A stretch of DNA of 64,000 nucleotides from Vibrio gelatinilyticus (lineage in GTDB: Bacteria; Pseudomonadota; Gammaproteobacteria; Enterobacterales; Vibrionaceae), in contig NZ_JAJNNZ010000006.1 of NCBI RefSeq assembly GCF_022836845.1, forward strand, positions 150,015 to 214,014, given 5' to 3'. Shown piece by piece: positions 26,776-36,154 of this stretch (the first letter of the stretch is position 1; each line of letters opens with the position of its first letter). A program made the translations under genes and the position numbers. The notes below the pieces were generated by a model. That model had not been told where the DNA came from and searched no databases. It saw only the letters and a list, made by a program, of their open reading frames with translations.

Positions 26776-28233
26776 TCAGACCTTTAATGACCATAGTTTT
26801 TCGAGATCAAGGTGTTGTTCGATAGCATCTGCAATCCGATCAATTGCGTGCTCTTTCTCGTCTAATACAGAAAAATTCGATACTGATTGACCATTACTCC
26901 ATTCAACCACAGCGTTTAGAATGTCAGGGTTGTCGAAGAATCCATGCAAGTATGTTCCAAGAACTTGCCCACAGTCACTCAGTGCGCCGTCAGACTGACC
27001 AGTCGACAACTTCACTGGTTGTACTTTGTTGGATACGACGCTGCTACCTACATGTATCTCATATCCTTTAACCGAATAAGTACTATTGTTCAAGGTCAGT
27101 GTTCCGTGCACATTGGTCAGTTGCTTTGTGTTTTTCAACTCTGTATAAACGTCCAACAGACCTAAGCCAATACTCTCTCCGACCTGACCTTCAATACCCG
27201 TTGGATCTGAGATAGTCTTTCCTAGCATTTGATAACCGCCACAAATCCCAATGACCTTCCCACCGAATCTCAGATGACGCAATAACTCCTTGTCCCAACC
27301 CTGCTCTCGCATATAACTCAAATCGTCACGAACTGATTTAGTGCCAGGCAAAATGATCAAATCGGCAGCACCCAACGCTTCCCCTTTGCCTACGTAACGA
27401 AAATTGATATCTGGATGTAAACGAAACGCATCGAAATCAGTATGGTTACTAATTCGTGTAAAGACAGGTACAACAACCGTTATTTTTGACTGATTTCCGT
27501 GAACTTGTTTAGTATCGATAGCATCCTCGGCCTCAATATTAAGCCCATGCAGATATGGAATAACTCCAATAACAGGTTTACCCGTTTTGTTTTCTAGCCA
27601 TTTAAGGCCCGGTTCAAGTAACGCAATGTCGCCACGAAATCGGTTGATAACAAAACCAACAACTCGCTGCTGTTCTGATTTGGACAAAAGCGCAAGAGTT
27701 CCGTAGAGGTGCGCGAAAACACCGCCCCTATCAATATCAGCAACAATGATCACCGGCACATCCGCTGCTTCAGCAAAACCCATATTTGCGATGTCATTTT
27801 CGCGCAGGTTAATTTCAGCCGGACTACCAGCTCCCTCAATGATGACACTGTCATACTGTGATTTTAGGTTCGAAAATGATTCGAGTACATATGGCATCGC
27901 TATTTTCTTGTAGCCATGAAAGCCAACCGCATCAAGGTTACCATATACCTTACCTTGAACAATGATTTGCGCCCCCGTGTCTGAGTTTGGTTTGATCAAT
28001 ACAGGATTCATATCAACCGTGGGTTCAACCTTTGCCGCCTGAGCTTGCACAACTTGAGCGCGGCCTATTTCTCCTCCATCAGCTGTCACCCCGCTGTTCA
28101 GTGCCATATTTTGCGGCTTAAATGGCGCAACCAAGATGCCCTTTCTTGATAACACTCGGCATAGGCCAGCAACCAGGACGCTTTTTCCTGCGTCGGAAGT
28201 TGTCCCTTGGACCATTAAAATATGTTGTTGCAA
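26776..28233 (-). CDS. cobQ: Cobyric acid synthase
   Basis: Glutamine-dependent amidase that converts adenosylcobyrinate a,c-diamide to cobyric acid. The N-terminal P-loop [12 protein letters not shown] (residues 9-20) and the C-terminal class I amidotransferase half with catalytic [10 protein letters not shown] and GTYLHGFF are intact; 485 residues is the normal length. No other cobalamin gene and no obvious cobalamin riboswitch is next to it. Its place as first gene of a molybdate-transport operon is unusual. Confidence 0.93.
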   Translation of the reverse strand: MQQHILMVQGTTSDAGKSVLVAGLCRVLSRKGILVAPFKPQNMALNSGVTADGGEIGRAQVVQAQAAKVEPTVDMNPVLIKPNSDTGAQIIVQGKVYGNLDAVGFHGYKKIAMPYVLESFSNLKSQYDSVIIEGAGSPAEINLRENDIANMGFAEAADVPVIIVADIDRGGVFAHLYGTLALLSKSEQQRVVGFVINRFRGDIALLEPGLKWLENKTGKPVIGVIPYLHGLNIEAEDAIDTKQVHGNQSKITVVVPVFTRISNHTDFDAFRLHPDINFRYVGKGEALGAADLIILPGTKSVRDDLSYMREQGWDKELLRHLRFGGKVIGICGGYQMLGKTISDPTGIEGQVGESIGLGLLDVYTELKNTKQLTNVHGTLTLNNSTYSVKGYEIHVGSSVVSNKVQPVKLSTGQSDGALSDCGQVLGTYLHGFFDNPDILNAVVEWSNGQSVSNFSVLDEKEHAIDRIADAIEQHLDLEKLWSLKV

Positions 28234-28409
28234 ATGTCTATGTCCTTGAATAACGTCTGAAAACCTCGTTCATCAGTTTACCTTTTTTAACCGTTTAACC
28301 CAACGACAAATAGCTGAACTCAATATGAATACAACACTCAGTACCAGTTCAGCCGAAAAGTCGTTAAATAGAATCATAACGAAACAGCCCATAAAACAGG
28401 TAGCTAACA

Positions 28410-28790
28410 ATGAAAAAAACAATTATTACATTTGCTCTTACTTCAGCAATGATTATGACACCGACTCTTACACTAGCGGGAGGCAATCACCATCATGAAC
28501 AACAAAAACCTCTAGCTTATACTGGTGCTATTGAAACAACATCCGTCGCTGAGCTATTAAACGATACCAGTATGTTTACTGAAAAAAATGTCATTGTTGA
28601 TGGTTACATTGTTCGTCAAATAAACAAAGACACCTTTATTTTTTCAGATTCCGAAACTGACATCCAAGTTGAACTCGATGATGTATATTTGGAGCAGGCT
28701 CTAAATAATGAAACTAGAATACGTATTTTTGGTGAATATGAGGGCGGAAACACGCCAGAAATAGAAGTTGACCACATTCAAATATTGTAA
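28410..28790 (+). CDS. YgiW/YdeI-type periplasmic OB-fold protein
   Basis: A signal peptide (MKKTIITFALTSAMIMTPTLTLA) is followed by a 100-residue bacterial OB-fold: SVAELLNDTSMFTEKNVIVDGYIVRQI and FIFSDSETDIQVELDD, ending IEVDHIQIL. Proteins of this family are induced by oxidative, cationic-peptide or envelope stress; the ligand is unknown. A private terminator follows. Confidence 0.85.
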   Translation: MKKTIITFALTSAMIMTPTLTLAGGNHHHEQQKPLAYTGAIETTSVAELLNDTSMFTEKNVIVDGYIVRQINKDTFIFSDSETDIQVELDDVYLEQALNNETRIRIFGEYEGGNTPEIEVDHIQIL

Positions 28791-28810
28791 ATAAATCTTG
28801 TACATAGTAT

Positions 28811-28839
28811 AAAAAGGTCTGCATATTGCGGACCTTTTT
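28811..28839 (+). terminator. Rho-independent terminator
   Basis: Twelve-pair stem AAAAAGGTCTGC/GCGGACCTTTTT with one G-T pair and a five-base loop, ending in a T run. Confidence 0.85.
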
Positions 28840-28901
28840 ATATTTAACGAGGACTCGCATTAATCGGACCTATATCGATAGATACACACCATGGAGTTTT
28901 C

Positions 28902-29438
28902 ATGCTAGGTAAAGCAACTCGTCGGGCACTACTATGCATCGCGGTCATCGCGCCTGTTGTAGTTCAAGCCAATAATTTCAACTATAACTCTTTCCAGGTC
29001 CGCTTGGGAGCAGATCCTGGCACCACAGGAGCCGAGTTCTCTACCTATTTTACGCAGAATACTCATTTTATCGTCAAAGCTGACAGTCGCTTTGAAGGCG
29101 ATTGGGATATTGCCGGAGGGCTTGGGTTTAATGGGCCAATTAATCAATTCGCAGATACTTACGGACAATTATTAATCCATAACGTTAAGTACAAAGGTGA
29201 CGAAGGCTTAGATACCAGCTTTTTGTCAGAATTCAACATCGGAACACGAGTTTGGTTAATGCAACAGGTCGAAGTCGTCGGGCAGATCGGTATGCTGAAT
29301 GGCAACGATAAAACTAGATTTATATGGGATATTGGCGCACGTTTTCACTCAACAGACCAACTATCTTTAGGGGTGGATGTGAAAGATGGTGGTATTTATG
29401 GCACTCAAGCTGTGATGTCAGTACGATTCGGGTTCTAG
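28902..29438 (+). CDS. Small outer-membrane beta-barrel protein, unknown
   Basis: A signal peptide (about 1-24, ending VVVQA) precedes 154 residues with alternating strands and a C-terminal phenylalanine (MSVRFGF), the usual signature for BAM-assembled barrels. The size suggests eight strands. I cannot name the family. It has its own ribosome binding site and is followed by a bidirectional terminator. Confidence 0.6.
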   Translation: MLGKATRRALLCIAVIAPVVVQANNFNYNSFQVRLGADPGTTGAEFSTYFTQNTHFIVKADSRFEGDWDIAGGLGFNGPINQFADTYGQLLIHNVKYKGDEGLDTSFLSEFNIGTRVWLMQQVEVVGQIGMLNGNDKTRFIWDIGARFHSTDQLSLGVDVKDGGIYGTQAVMSVRFGF

Positions 29439-29490
29439 TTTGACTACGCTTGATATGAATTACACTTACTAAGTTTATTCCATACAGTTA

Positions 29491-29520
29491 AAAAAGGGCT
29501 TTCTAACGAAAGCCCTTTTT
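29491..29520. terminator. Bidirectional terminator
   Basis: Perfect 13-bp stem AAAAAGGGCTTTC/GAAAGCCCTTTTT with loop TAAC, between convergent genes; T runs are present on both strands. Confidence 0.9.
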
Positions 29521-29523
29521 AGT

Positions 29524-30231
29524 TTATTTACTGCTCGGTTTTGGTTGCACGTATTTTCGGCTAACATCGACTACTGCAACGTCTCTAAAGAAGCTACGTC
29601 CAAGTAATACTGGATATTTTAAGTGAGTACGATCGGCCAAAGTAAACTCGGTCTTCTCGCGCATGTCACCAATTTGAATAACGGTTGACACAACAGCACG
29701 TTTGTCTGTTCCATCTGAACTTGATTGCTTAACCTTCACCCAACGCTCTACAGGGAGGTTTATTTCCTTTGACTCAACACCGTCATGCTTAATTTTAAAC
29801 TTAACCCAGTCTTTTCCATCTCTTTCAAATGGAACGATATCGACTGCGCTAAGTGAAGACGTAGTTGCACCTGTATCTATGCGAGATTTAGTGGTGATTT
29901 TTAAATCAGCTAATCGAACATATTCTTGCTCACCTAGGATCAGTTTTCCTTCTACCGTTTTCTTAGGCAAAGGTCTTGGCTCTGGTTTAGGTTCAGGCTT
30001 AACTTCTGGCTCAACCTCTTTCTTAGGCGTAGTCTGTTCAATTTCTTTTTCAGACTCAATCATCAGCTTATCTTCAGCGACGGTTGACGAGTCAGAACCA
30101 TCCACTCTTTCAGGTTGAGTCTCCTCGACTTGAGGCTTAGTTTGTACTTCAGTCTCTTCGGTGGGAGTGCTTGAACACGCCACCAAACCACCTGACAACA
30201 TGATTGGTAAAATCGCTTTCCACGGCTTCAT
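29524..30231 (-). CDS. Lipoprotein with RimB-like (retropepsin-type) protease domain
   Basis: Lipobox GLVACSS (lipidated Cys19) is followed by a Glu/Pro/Lys-rich linker (about 25-95) and a domain of about 140 residues with RIDTGATTSSLSAVDI, the DTGA motif of aspartic retropepsins, and YPVLLGRSFFRDVAVVD. This family is called putative ATP-dependent zinc protease (PF05618), but the DTGA motif argues for an aspartyl-protease fold. A soluble paralogue occurs in the rimK operon at 50703-51140. This copy would act at the envelope; its substrate is unknown. Confidence 0.75.
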   Translation of the reverse strand: MKPWKAILPIMLSGGLVACSSTPTEETEVQTKPQVEETQPERVDGSDSSTVAEDKLMIESEKEIEQTTPKKEVEPEVKPEPKPEPRPLPKKTVEGKLILGEQEYVRLADLKITTKSRIDTGATTSSLSAVDIVPFERDGKDWVKFKIKHDGVESKEINLPVERWVKVKQSSSDGTDKRAVVSTVIQIGDMREKTEFTLADRTHLKYPVLLGRSFFRDVAVVDVSRKYVQPKPSSK

Positions 30232-30335
30232 TGATTCACCTTCTTAAACGGTTATTCTTGTGATTTCTAACGTTATTAATTTTGCTAAAACTTGTCACTT
30301 AATCATCGCAACAAATTCTATACAACTGTGGCTAT

Positions 30336-31520
30336 TTACTCGCCCACTGCTGCTATCGCTTTTGCGACATAAGGTAATTGTGTCTCGGATAAACCAGCAA
30401 TATTAATGCGGCCATCGCCAACACCGTAAATTCCAAATTCTTCACGAAGCTGTAGCATTTGTTGTGCTGTAAATCCTAGCACAGTGAACATACCTTTGTG
30501 TTGTAGAATAAAATCAAATTTGTCAGATAATTGGATGTTTCTTAACTCATTACATAATCCTGAACGAAGATCTTTTAATCTTTGCTGCATTTCTGACAAT
30601 TCGCGTCGCCACAGCGAATCAAGTTCACTGTTGGTCAAAATCGTTTTGACTAATGCGGCACCATGATCGGGCGGCATCGTGTATGTCGAGCGAGCAAGTG
30701 TCAGAAGCTTTCCTTTTGCATTGGCCGCATCTCTAGCATTTTTGCCAATGACCATAGCAGCGCCCGTTCGCTCGCGATACAAGCCAAAATTCTTAGAACA
30801 TGAAGTCGTTAACAGCATTTCTTCAACGTTTTCTGCCATGTAACGTAAACCATAAGCGTCCTGTTCAAGGCCATCACCAAAACCTTGATAAGCAAGATCG
30901 ATAAATGGCACGAAACCATTTTTATTGGCAAGTTCTGTTACTAATTTCCAGGTATCCAGATCGATGTCCGCGCCAGTAGGGTTGTGACAGCAGCCGTGCA
31001 GTAATACCACATCCCCCTGTTTCGCTTGCGAAATATCCTCAAGCATAGCGGCAACGTCGACTTGTTTTGTTTCAGGACTGAAATAACGGTAATGGCGTAC
31101 TTGTAAACCAGCCGCTTCCATTACAGGTTGGTGGTTAACATAGCTTGGATTAGACAGCCATACTGTGGTCGTTGGCTGTGCGACATGCAGTAAATCACCC
31201 AACATTCTAAGGCCACCGCTAGCACCCGGAGTTTGAATGACCGACATTCTGTCATAAACAGGAGTATCACCTAGCACAACCCTGGCGATAGATGCGTTAA
31301 ACTCTTCACAACCAGCAAGGCCAACATACGCTTTGGTTTTTTGTGTTTGAGTGACGATTTCTTGTGCCTTTTCGACAGCTGCCATGATAGGTGTTTGCCC
31401 TTCGCTATTGCGATAGACACCTATGCCTAGGTCAACTTTGTCCACGCGGGGATCATTACGATAAGCAACTGAAAGAGATAAAATTGGATCGAGAACTGGC
31501 TCGGGTAAATGGGAAAACAT
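30336..31520 (-). CDS. Aspartate/aromatic amino acid aminotransferase
   Basis: PLP-dependent class I aminotransferase of the AspC/TyrB group, 394 residues from ATG 31520 (MFSHLPEPVLDPIL). The PLP lysine is K243 in SCSKNFGLYRERTG, and the DLGIGVYRNSEGQTP start, GCCHNPTGAD and FIDLAYQGFGDGLEQDA are all classical. Substrate preference between aspartate and aromatic acids cannot be read from motifs, so I give no symbol. It is transcribed towards the RimB-like lipoprotein, with about 100 bp between. Confidence 0.9.
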   Translation of the reverse strand: MFSHLPEPVLDPILSLSVAYRNDPRVDKVDLGIGVYRNSEGQTPIMAAVEKAQEIVTQTQKTKAYVGLAGCEEFNASIARVVLGDTPVYDRMSVIQTPGASGGLRMLGDLLHVAQPTTTVWLSNPSYVNHQPVMEAAGLQVRHYRYFSPETKQVDVAAMLEDISQAKQGDVVLLHGCCHNPTGADIDLDTWKLVTELANKNGFVPFIDLAYQGFGDGLEQDAYGLRYMAENVEEMLLTTSCSKNFGLYRERTGAAMVIGKNARDAANAKGKLLTLARSTYTMPPDHGAALVKTILTNSELDSLWRRELSEMQQRLKDLRSGLCNELRNIQLSDKFDFILQHKGMFTVLGFTAQQMLQLREEFGIYGVGDGRINIAGLSETQLPYVAKAIAAVGE

Positions 31521-31627
31521 GAAAGTCACAACCCTTTGAAATTCAAGTAGTGGGCTCACGTTAACACTAGTTTAAAAAAATAAGAACTCTTTTTTGCTGT
31601 CTGAGCGATACAAAATAGTGAATTCTA

Positions 31628-32098
31628 TTATTCCAATTTGAAGCAATGAATAATTTGGTTTGAACTGCCTCGCCAGTCAAGCGCTGGATCGGCTAAATCT
31701 TGTTCAAATTTGCCATCAACAAGTACATTGACTTGGTCAACGATAGCCTGCTGGGCTTCAGTCAGCTCGCCAAGAAGATAACCTGACCATAGCCAAATGT
31801 CTTTGTCAGGGCATTCCGACTTTACACGTTCAACCAGTTTTAAAATAGCCGCAACGTTTTGGGGGTGTAAAGGATCCCCGCCAGACAGCGACAGTCCTCT
31901 TCTTTGAACTCGAGAGTCATTAAGATCCGCGATGATCCTGTCTTCGAGTTGCTGTGTGAAAGGATGACCAGAGCTTGGGGACCAGGTCGCTTGATTATAG
32001 CAACCTCTGCATTGATGCTCGCAGCCTGAGACAAAGAGCGTACAGCGCGTACCGGGTCCATTTACAACGTCAATTGGATGATACTGGTGGTAATTCAT
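31628..32098 (-). CDS. nrdG: Anaerobic ribonucleotide reductase-activating protein
   Basis: Radical-SAM activase with the cluster motif CEHQCRGC (C26, C30, C33) and GxxLSGGDPLHPQN. It generates the glycyl radical on NrdD. 156 residues, normal length. It follows nrdD by 33 bp, clearly the same operon. Confidence 0.95.
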   Translation of the reverse strand: MNYHQYHPIDVVNGPGTRCTLFVSGCEHQCRGCYNQATWSPSSGHPFTQQLEDRIIADLNDSRVQRRGLSLSGGDPLHPQNVAAILKLVERVKSECPDKDIWLWSGYLLGELTEAQQAIVDQVNVLVDGKFEQDLADPALDWRGSSNQIIHCFKLE

Positions 32099-32131
32099 TG
32101 TTTACTGTCGCTCACTGTTACTTAGGTTTCT

Positions 32132-34252
32132 TTATAGGTGTTTCACACGGCGTTTAACTTCTTCTTGTTTACCGAAGTTAAATGGCCTTGCATCAGGACT
32201 GCCCAGGTATCCGCAGACACGGCGTGTCACTGAAACTTTTGTTGCGTCATGATTGCCACATTTAGGGCATGTAAAGCCTTTGCTAGTACAATCAAACTCC
32301 CCCGTATAGCCACACTCATAGCATTCATCTATTGGTGTGTTAGTTCCGTAGTAAGGAACTCGGCTGTAACTGTAGTCCCATACATTCTCAAGGGCTTCAA
32401 TGTTTCGCTGCATATTCGGGAATTCGCCATAGCAAATAAACCCGCCCGATGAGATCTCCGGATACGGCATTTCGAAATCAATCTTGTCGTATGGATTGAC
32501 ATTCTTTTCAACGTCCAAGTGGAAACTATTGGTGTAGTAGCCTTTGTCAGTAACGCCTTTGACAACACCGAATTCTTTGGTATCAATCTGGCAAAAACGA
32601 CTGCACAGATTTTCGCTTGGTGTTGCATACAAGCTAAAGGCATACCCAGTTTCTTCGCCCCAACTCGTCACTTTTTCTTTCATGTATTTGATAATGTCTA
32701 ATGCGTATTCTTGAATTTTCGCATCATCAAACATGTGTGTCTCTGTGCCAAATAGTGCTGTCATCGTTTCATGGATACCAATGTAACCTAAAGAAATCGA
32801 TGCACGACCATTTTTAAAGATGGGTGCAATAGAATCGTCCGGATTTAAGCGAACACCACATGCTCCTTCCATATACAGGATAGGTGCGACACGAGCCTTC
32901 ACATTTTCTAAACGGCTGATTCGCGTTTCTAGAGCTCGACGAGCTAATGACATTCTCTCATCTAGGATCTCATAAAACGCATCGAGGCTTCCTTTCGCTT
33001 TAATCGCGATGCGGGGAAGGTTTAAACTAACAACACCTAGGTTATTACGGCCTTCGTGCTGTAGTTCGCCATTTTCTTCGTACGTACCTAAGAAGCTACG
33101 ACAGCCCATTGGGGTTTTAAATGACCCAGTGACTTCAACTACTTTGTCATAGTTAAGAATATCAGGATACATACGCTTAGAAGCACACTCTAACGCTAGC
33201 TGCTTAACATCATAGTTAATGTCGCTTTCTTTGTGGTTAAGGCCATCTTTGATAGCAAAAACCAATTTAGGAAAGACTGCTGTTTTGCTGTTTTTACCCA
33301 GACCTGCAATGCGATTTTTCAAAATTGATTGCTGAATCAGTTTTGATTCCCAACTTGTGCCAAGACCAAAACCAAAGGTCACAAAGGGAGTTTGTCCATT
33401 TGCTGTATGCAAAGTGTTTACTTCGTACTCTAATGATTGAAAGGCGTCGTAACACTCTTTTTCGGTGCGGGCACTCGCAAATGCTTCTGGGTTATGAATG
33501 TCCCACTCTTGGGCGATTTGAAGGTGCTTGTCAAAACTTGCCTTTACGTACGGCGCTAGAACTTCGTCAATACGGTTAATCGTAGTGCCACCGTAAATAT
33601 GACTCGCAACCTGAGCAATAATTTGAGCGGTCACTGCCGTTGCTGTTGAGATTGACTTAGGTGTATCAATCTCCGCATTACCCATTTTAAAGCCGCGCGT
33701 CAACATACCCTGAAGGTCAATGAGCATACAATTGAACATTGGGAAAAACGGTGCGTAATCCAAGTCATGATAGTGAATATCACCAGATTCATGCGCTTGT
33801 ACGATATCGCGCGGTAATATACGCGTTTTCGCGTAATGCTTAGCGACGATACCTGCTAACAAATCTCGCTGAGTCGGAATCACTTTGCCGTCTTTATTAG
33901 CATTCTCGTTAAGGAGATCGGCATTACTTTCTTCAATTAAGCCTTCGATCTCTTTAGTCAGAGCGCTTTTCTTTTCACGGGCGATATCTCGGTCATGACG
34001 ATACTCTATGTAAGAACGCGCTAAGCCTTTATAAGGTCCTTGCATTAGCTCGTTTTCAACGAGTCTTTGGATCTCCTGAATATCCACCTCATCGTAATCA
34101 TTCAGTTTGACCTCGACTGCCAACGCCACTTCTTTCGCGTACAGTTCAAGCTCCTTGTCTGCATGTTCTGCTGCACTTACAACAGCAGCTTCTATACGAT
34201 CCTTTGTAAACGGAGCACGAGAGCCGTCTCTCTTGATTACGATTGGTTTCAC
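32132..34252 (-). CDS. nrdD: Anaerobic ribonucleoside-triphosphate reductase
   Basis: Class III reductase making dNTPs without oxygen. An N-terminal ATP-cone (VIKRDGSRAPFTKDRIEAAV) is followed by the barrel domain. The zinc site near the C-terminus is CYECGYTGEFDCTSKGFTCPKCG and the glycyl-radical loop is RRVCGYLGSPDARPFNFGK. At 706 residues it matches E. coli NrdD. Upstream lie a pair of NrdR boxes and an FNR site (see separate entries). Confidence 0.96.
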   Translation of the reverse strand: MKPIVIKRDGSRAPFTKDRIEAAVVSAAEHADKELELYAKEVALAVEVKLNDYDEVDIQEIQRLVENELMQGPYKGLARSYIEYRHDRDIAREKKSALTKEIEGLIEESNADLLNENANKDGKVIPTQRDLLAGIVAKHYAKTRILPRDIVQAHESGDIHYHDLDYAPFFPMFNCMLIDLQGMLTRGFKMGNAEIDTPKSISTATAVTAQIIAQVASHIYGGTTINRIDEVLAPYVKASFDKHLQIAQEWDIHNPEAFASARTEKECYDAFQSLEYEVNTLHTANGQTPFVTFGFGLGTSWESKLIQQSILKNRIAGLGKNSKTAVFPKLVFAIKDGLNHKESDINYDVKQLALECASKRMYPDILNYDKVVEVTGSFKTPMGCRSFLGTYEENGELQHEGRNNLGVVSLNLPRIAIKAKGSLDAFYEILDERMSLARRALETRISRLENVKARVAPILYMEGACGVRLNPDDSIAPIFKNGRASISLGYIGIHETMTALFGTETHMFDDAKIQEYALDIIKYMKEKVTSWGEETGYAFSLYATPSENLCSRFCQIDTKEFGVVKGVTDKGYYTNSFHLDVEKNVNPYDKIDFEMPYPEISSGGFICYGEFPNMQRNIEALENVWDYSYSRVPYYGTNTPIDECYECGYTGEFDCTSKGFTCPKCGNHDATKVSVTRRVCGYLGSPDARPFNFGKQEEVKRRVKHL

Positions 34253-34296
34253 CCTTTCTCCTTACCCTAAGTATACTCACAGACTTATCCACAAAC

Positions 34297-34312
34297 ACAC
34301 TATATAGGGTTG
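34297..34312. promoter_or_regulatory. NrdR box 1, upstream of nrdD
   Basis: ACACTATATAGGGTTG matches the NrdR consensus acaCwAtATaTwGtgt in its core. It lies 45 bp before the nrdD start codon. Confidence 0.75.
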
Positions 34313-34327
34313 TTTATTATTTGATTG

Positions 34328-34343
34328 GCACTATATATTGTGG
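34328..34343. promoter_or_regulatory. NrdR box 2, upstream of nrdD
   Basis: GCACTATATATTGTGG matches the NrdR consensus even better. It starts 31 bp from the start of box 1, i.e. about three helical turns, which is the standard NrdR tandem arrangement. Confidence 0.8.
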
Positions 34344-34374
34344 TGTATTTAACGAGATGCGCCACCCAAAAGTA

Positions 34375-34388
34375 TTGATTTAGATCAA
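34375..34388. promoter_or_regulatory. FNR-type site upstream of nrdD
   Basis: TTGATTTAGATCAA is a perfect TTGAT-N4-ATCAA. It lies about 125 bp upstream of nrdD and 162 bp upstream of the diverging nuclease gene; the obvious target is the anaerobic nrdDG operon. Confidence 0.75.
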
Positions 34389-34549
34389 CAAATATTGGCT
34401 AATGAGCAAGAAGGATCCGATCTTGATGAATGATGTCGCACCTTGATGTAAAACTCATGAAATTGTAAAAAAAGGGCTAATTGTTCTTGATTTTTAGGGA
34501 AGGCTTACGGCACATTGGTTGCCGTTAAATTGCAAAACGATGATAACTT

Positions 34550-35455
34550 ATGAGCTTAAAATTTTATAAAAACACTCGCATTCTATTAACAGGATTGTTG
34601 ATAGCATTATCATCAATACCACTCTCGGCAGCACCAGTAACATTGAGTTCGTGGAATATAGAATGGTTAACAAAAACACCTAATCCACGTTTTCCACAAA
34701 GTCTACGAGTTGAAGACGACTTCGAAGCATTGCAACGTCATTTATACAGCTTCAATCCCGATATTTTAGCGTTCCAAGAGGTCGACAGTATTGAGGCAAT
34801 ACAGAAAGTCGTTGGCTCTGGCTACAGTATCTACTTGTCACAAAGGGCAGATCCAGAAAACTTTCGCCAACAATTTGATGGAACCAATCAATATACTGGT
34901 TTCGCCGTTAAGAGCGAACTTAACGTCACTAACGTTGAAGATGTGCGTTTGGTCTCTTCGGCTAATAGTAAACTTCGCTTTGCTTCGTATTTAATCTGGC
35001 ATCGAGAGGACTTGCCATCAGTCCATCTTTTATCTGTTCATTTAAAGGCTGGTTGCAGTGGTAAATATTCCAAGTCAAAGTCTTGTAAAACACTGAAGGT
35101 TCAAGGAGAGGCAATAAACGGTTGGATAAAAGCGAGAAACACAAAGCAACAGCCCTATATCGTGCTTGGTGATTTTAATCATAACCTCGCCTATGCAGGT
35201 GATTGGTTGTGGTTGACAATGACTAGCAGCCTGAACCACTCGCCGAGATTGGTCACCCAAAAAACAAAGGCGCTATGTAAAGTCCGCTCTCATAAGAGCG
35301 AACACAAAACTCATCAATTTCGTTCGCTGATCGACCATATTATTATGAGCCCGGATCTCAATTCGTCTCCCGCTGTACAAAACGTAATAGCCAGCAAAGA
35401 GGTTCTTGAGTTTAAGATGAGTGACCACTGTCCAATTTCGACTGCGGTGTACTAG
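34550..35455 (+). CDS. Secreted endonuclease/exonuclease/phosphatase-family nuclease
   Basis: Signal peptide (about residues 1-27, ending PLSA) and a DNase I-like fold: VTLSSWNIEWLT, FNPDILAFQEVD, LLSVHLKAGC, VLGDFNHNLA and the terminal SDHCPISTAVY give the metal-binding and catalytic residues (E in QEVD, D/N in GDFNHN, H in SDHCP). 301 residues. Likely an exported nuclease or phosphodiesterase for scavenging nucleic acids; substrate not certain. Confidence 0.85.
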   Translation: MSLKFYKNTRILLTGLLIALSSIPLSAAPVTLSSWNIEWLTKTPNPRFPQSLRVEDDFEALQRHLYSFNPDILAFQEVDSIEAIQKVVGSGYSIYLSQRADPENFRQQFDGTNQYTGFAVKSELNVTNVEDVRLVSSANSKLRFASYLIWHREDLPSVHLLSVHLKAGCSGKYSKSKSCKTLKVQGEAINGWIKARNTKQQPYIVLGDFNHNLAYAGDWLWLTMTSSLNHSPRLVTQKTKALCKVRSHKSEHKTHQFRSLIDHIIMSPDLNSSPAVQNVIASKEVLEFKMSDHCPISTAVY

Positions 35456-35475
35456 CTTTCACCGCGTCTAACAAG

Positions 35476-35766
35476 TTAATGACAATACGTTTGGTATAAG
35501 GTTTTGATCAATAGTTTGATCTTATCATCTGCCAATGAATAGTAGACATTTTGCGATTGTTTTCTTATCGATACTAGATTGTGATCTCTCAGCACTTTGA
35601 GCTGTTGAGAAAACGCGGATTGGCTTAACGATGAGTTTGCCTGTAACTGCTGAACACAAAGTTCATTTTCAACCAACTGGCATAACACCATCAATCGCTC
35701 CGGGTGAGCCATTGACTTTAGGACTTCGCTCACCGCTTGCGATTTCACTTGCATACTTTCATACAT
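35476..35766 (-). CDS. ArsR-family dithiol repressor of HlyU/SqrR/BigR type
   Basis: Winged helix-turn-helix of 96 residues from ATG 35766, which has AAGGTGG upstream. It shows MAHPERLMVLCQL, SLSQSAFSQQLKVLRDHNLV and a C-terminal TYCH. Cysteines at 29 and 95 lie 66 residues apart, the same spacing as the redox pair C38/C104 of V. cholerae HlyU as I recall it, and the equivalent positions of SqrR/BigR. These sensors form a tetrasulfide bridge with reactive sulfur species and then release DNA. It follows the DUF2892 gene, an arrangement like ygaV/ygaP in E. coli. Predicted operators are listed separately. Confidence 0.85.
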   Translation of the reverse strand: MYESMQVKSQAVSEVLKSMAHPERLMVLCQLVENELCVQQLQANSSLSQSAFSQQLKVLRDHNLVSIRKQSQNVYYSLADDKIKLLIKTLYQTYCH

Positions 35767-35818
35767 CAATAACCACCTTAGTTAACACCTAGCACATAAG
35801 AAAGTTCATTAGACAAAC

Positions 35819-36007
35819 TTATTCTTTAAGTCCCATTTTCAAAAGTAATTTACGTGGTGGACAAAAACCTGTAAACCCGCTCTGTATAAGGTTAAGCCCC
35901 ACAAAAATACTCAATAAGATAAACCAAGGGCTCACAAAGTGCGTTAGAGCTAAAGATACAAGCAACATTGTACCTGCTAGGATTCTGATTCCATTTTCTA
36001 CTTTCAT
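35819..36007 (-). CDS. DUF2892 membrane protein
   Basis: 62 residues with two hydrophobic helices (IRILAGTMLLVSLALTHFV and FILLSIFVGLNLIQSGFTGF) and a C-terminal CPPRKLLLKMG. This is the membrane module that in YgaP is fused to a rhodanese domain. I use ATG 36007 because AGAGG lies eight bases before it; a GTG just upstream is the alternative. It is first in the operon with the ArsR sensor and fits a sulfane-sulfur handling role. Confidence 0.75.
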   Translation of the reverse strand: MKVENGIRILAGTMLLVSLALTHFVSPWFILLSIFVGLNLIQSGFTGFCPPRKLLLKMGLKE

Positions 36008-36068
36008 CACTATTACCTCTTCATATATTAGTCAACACTTATGTAACTATCTTAATACAACAACAGAG

Positions 36069-36084
36069 ATTAGCAAGGTCTAAA
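36069..36084. promoter_or_regulatory. Predicted ArsR/HlyU-like operator upstream of the DUF2892-arsR operon
   Basis: ATTAGCAAGGTCTAAA, i.e. ATTAG-N6-CTAAA, 62 bp upstream of the DUF2892 start. A weaker relative, ATTAGTCAACACTTAT (36027-36042), lies nearer to the start. Same palindrome as at 40377-40443 and 41867-41882. Confidence 0.55.
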
Positions 36085-36154
36085 TTAGATTAAATTAATT
36101 TATATCGGAGACACATGCGGCTCTCCTGAGCCGCTTCACCATGTTACTTAATGT

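Noticed and set aside
28234..28409. Cobalamin riboswitch upstream of cobQ
   Set aside because: No B12-box-like segment or extended structured leader could be recognised in the 176-bp gap.
35808..35822. ATTAGACAAACTTAT between the DUF2892 and ArsR genes as another operator
   Set aside because: Spacing between half sites is five, the right half has a mismatch, and it overlaps the DUF2892 stop codon, so it was not listed as an operator.
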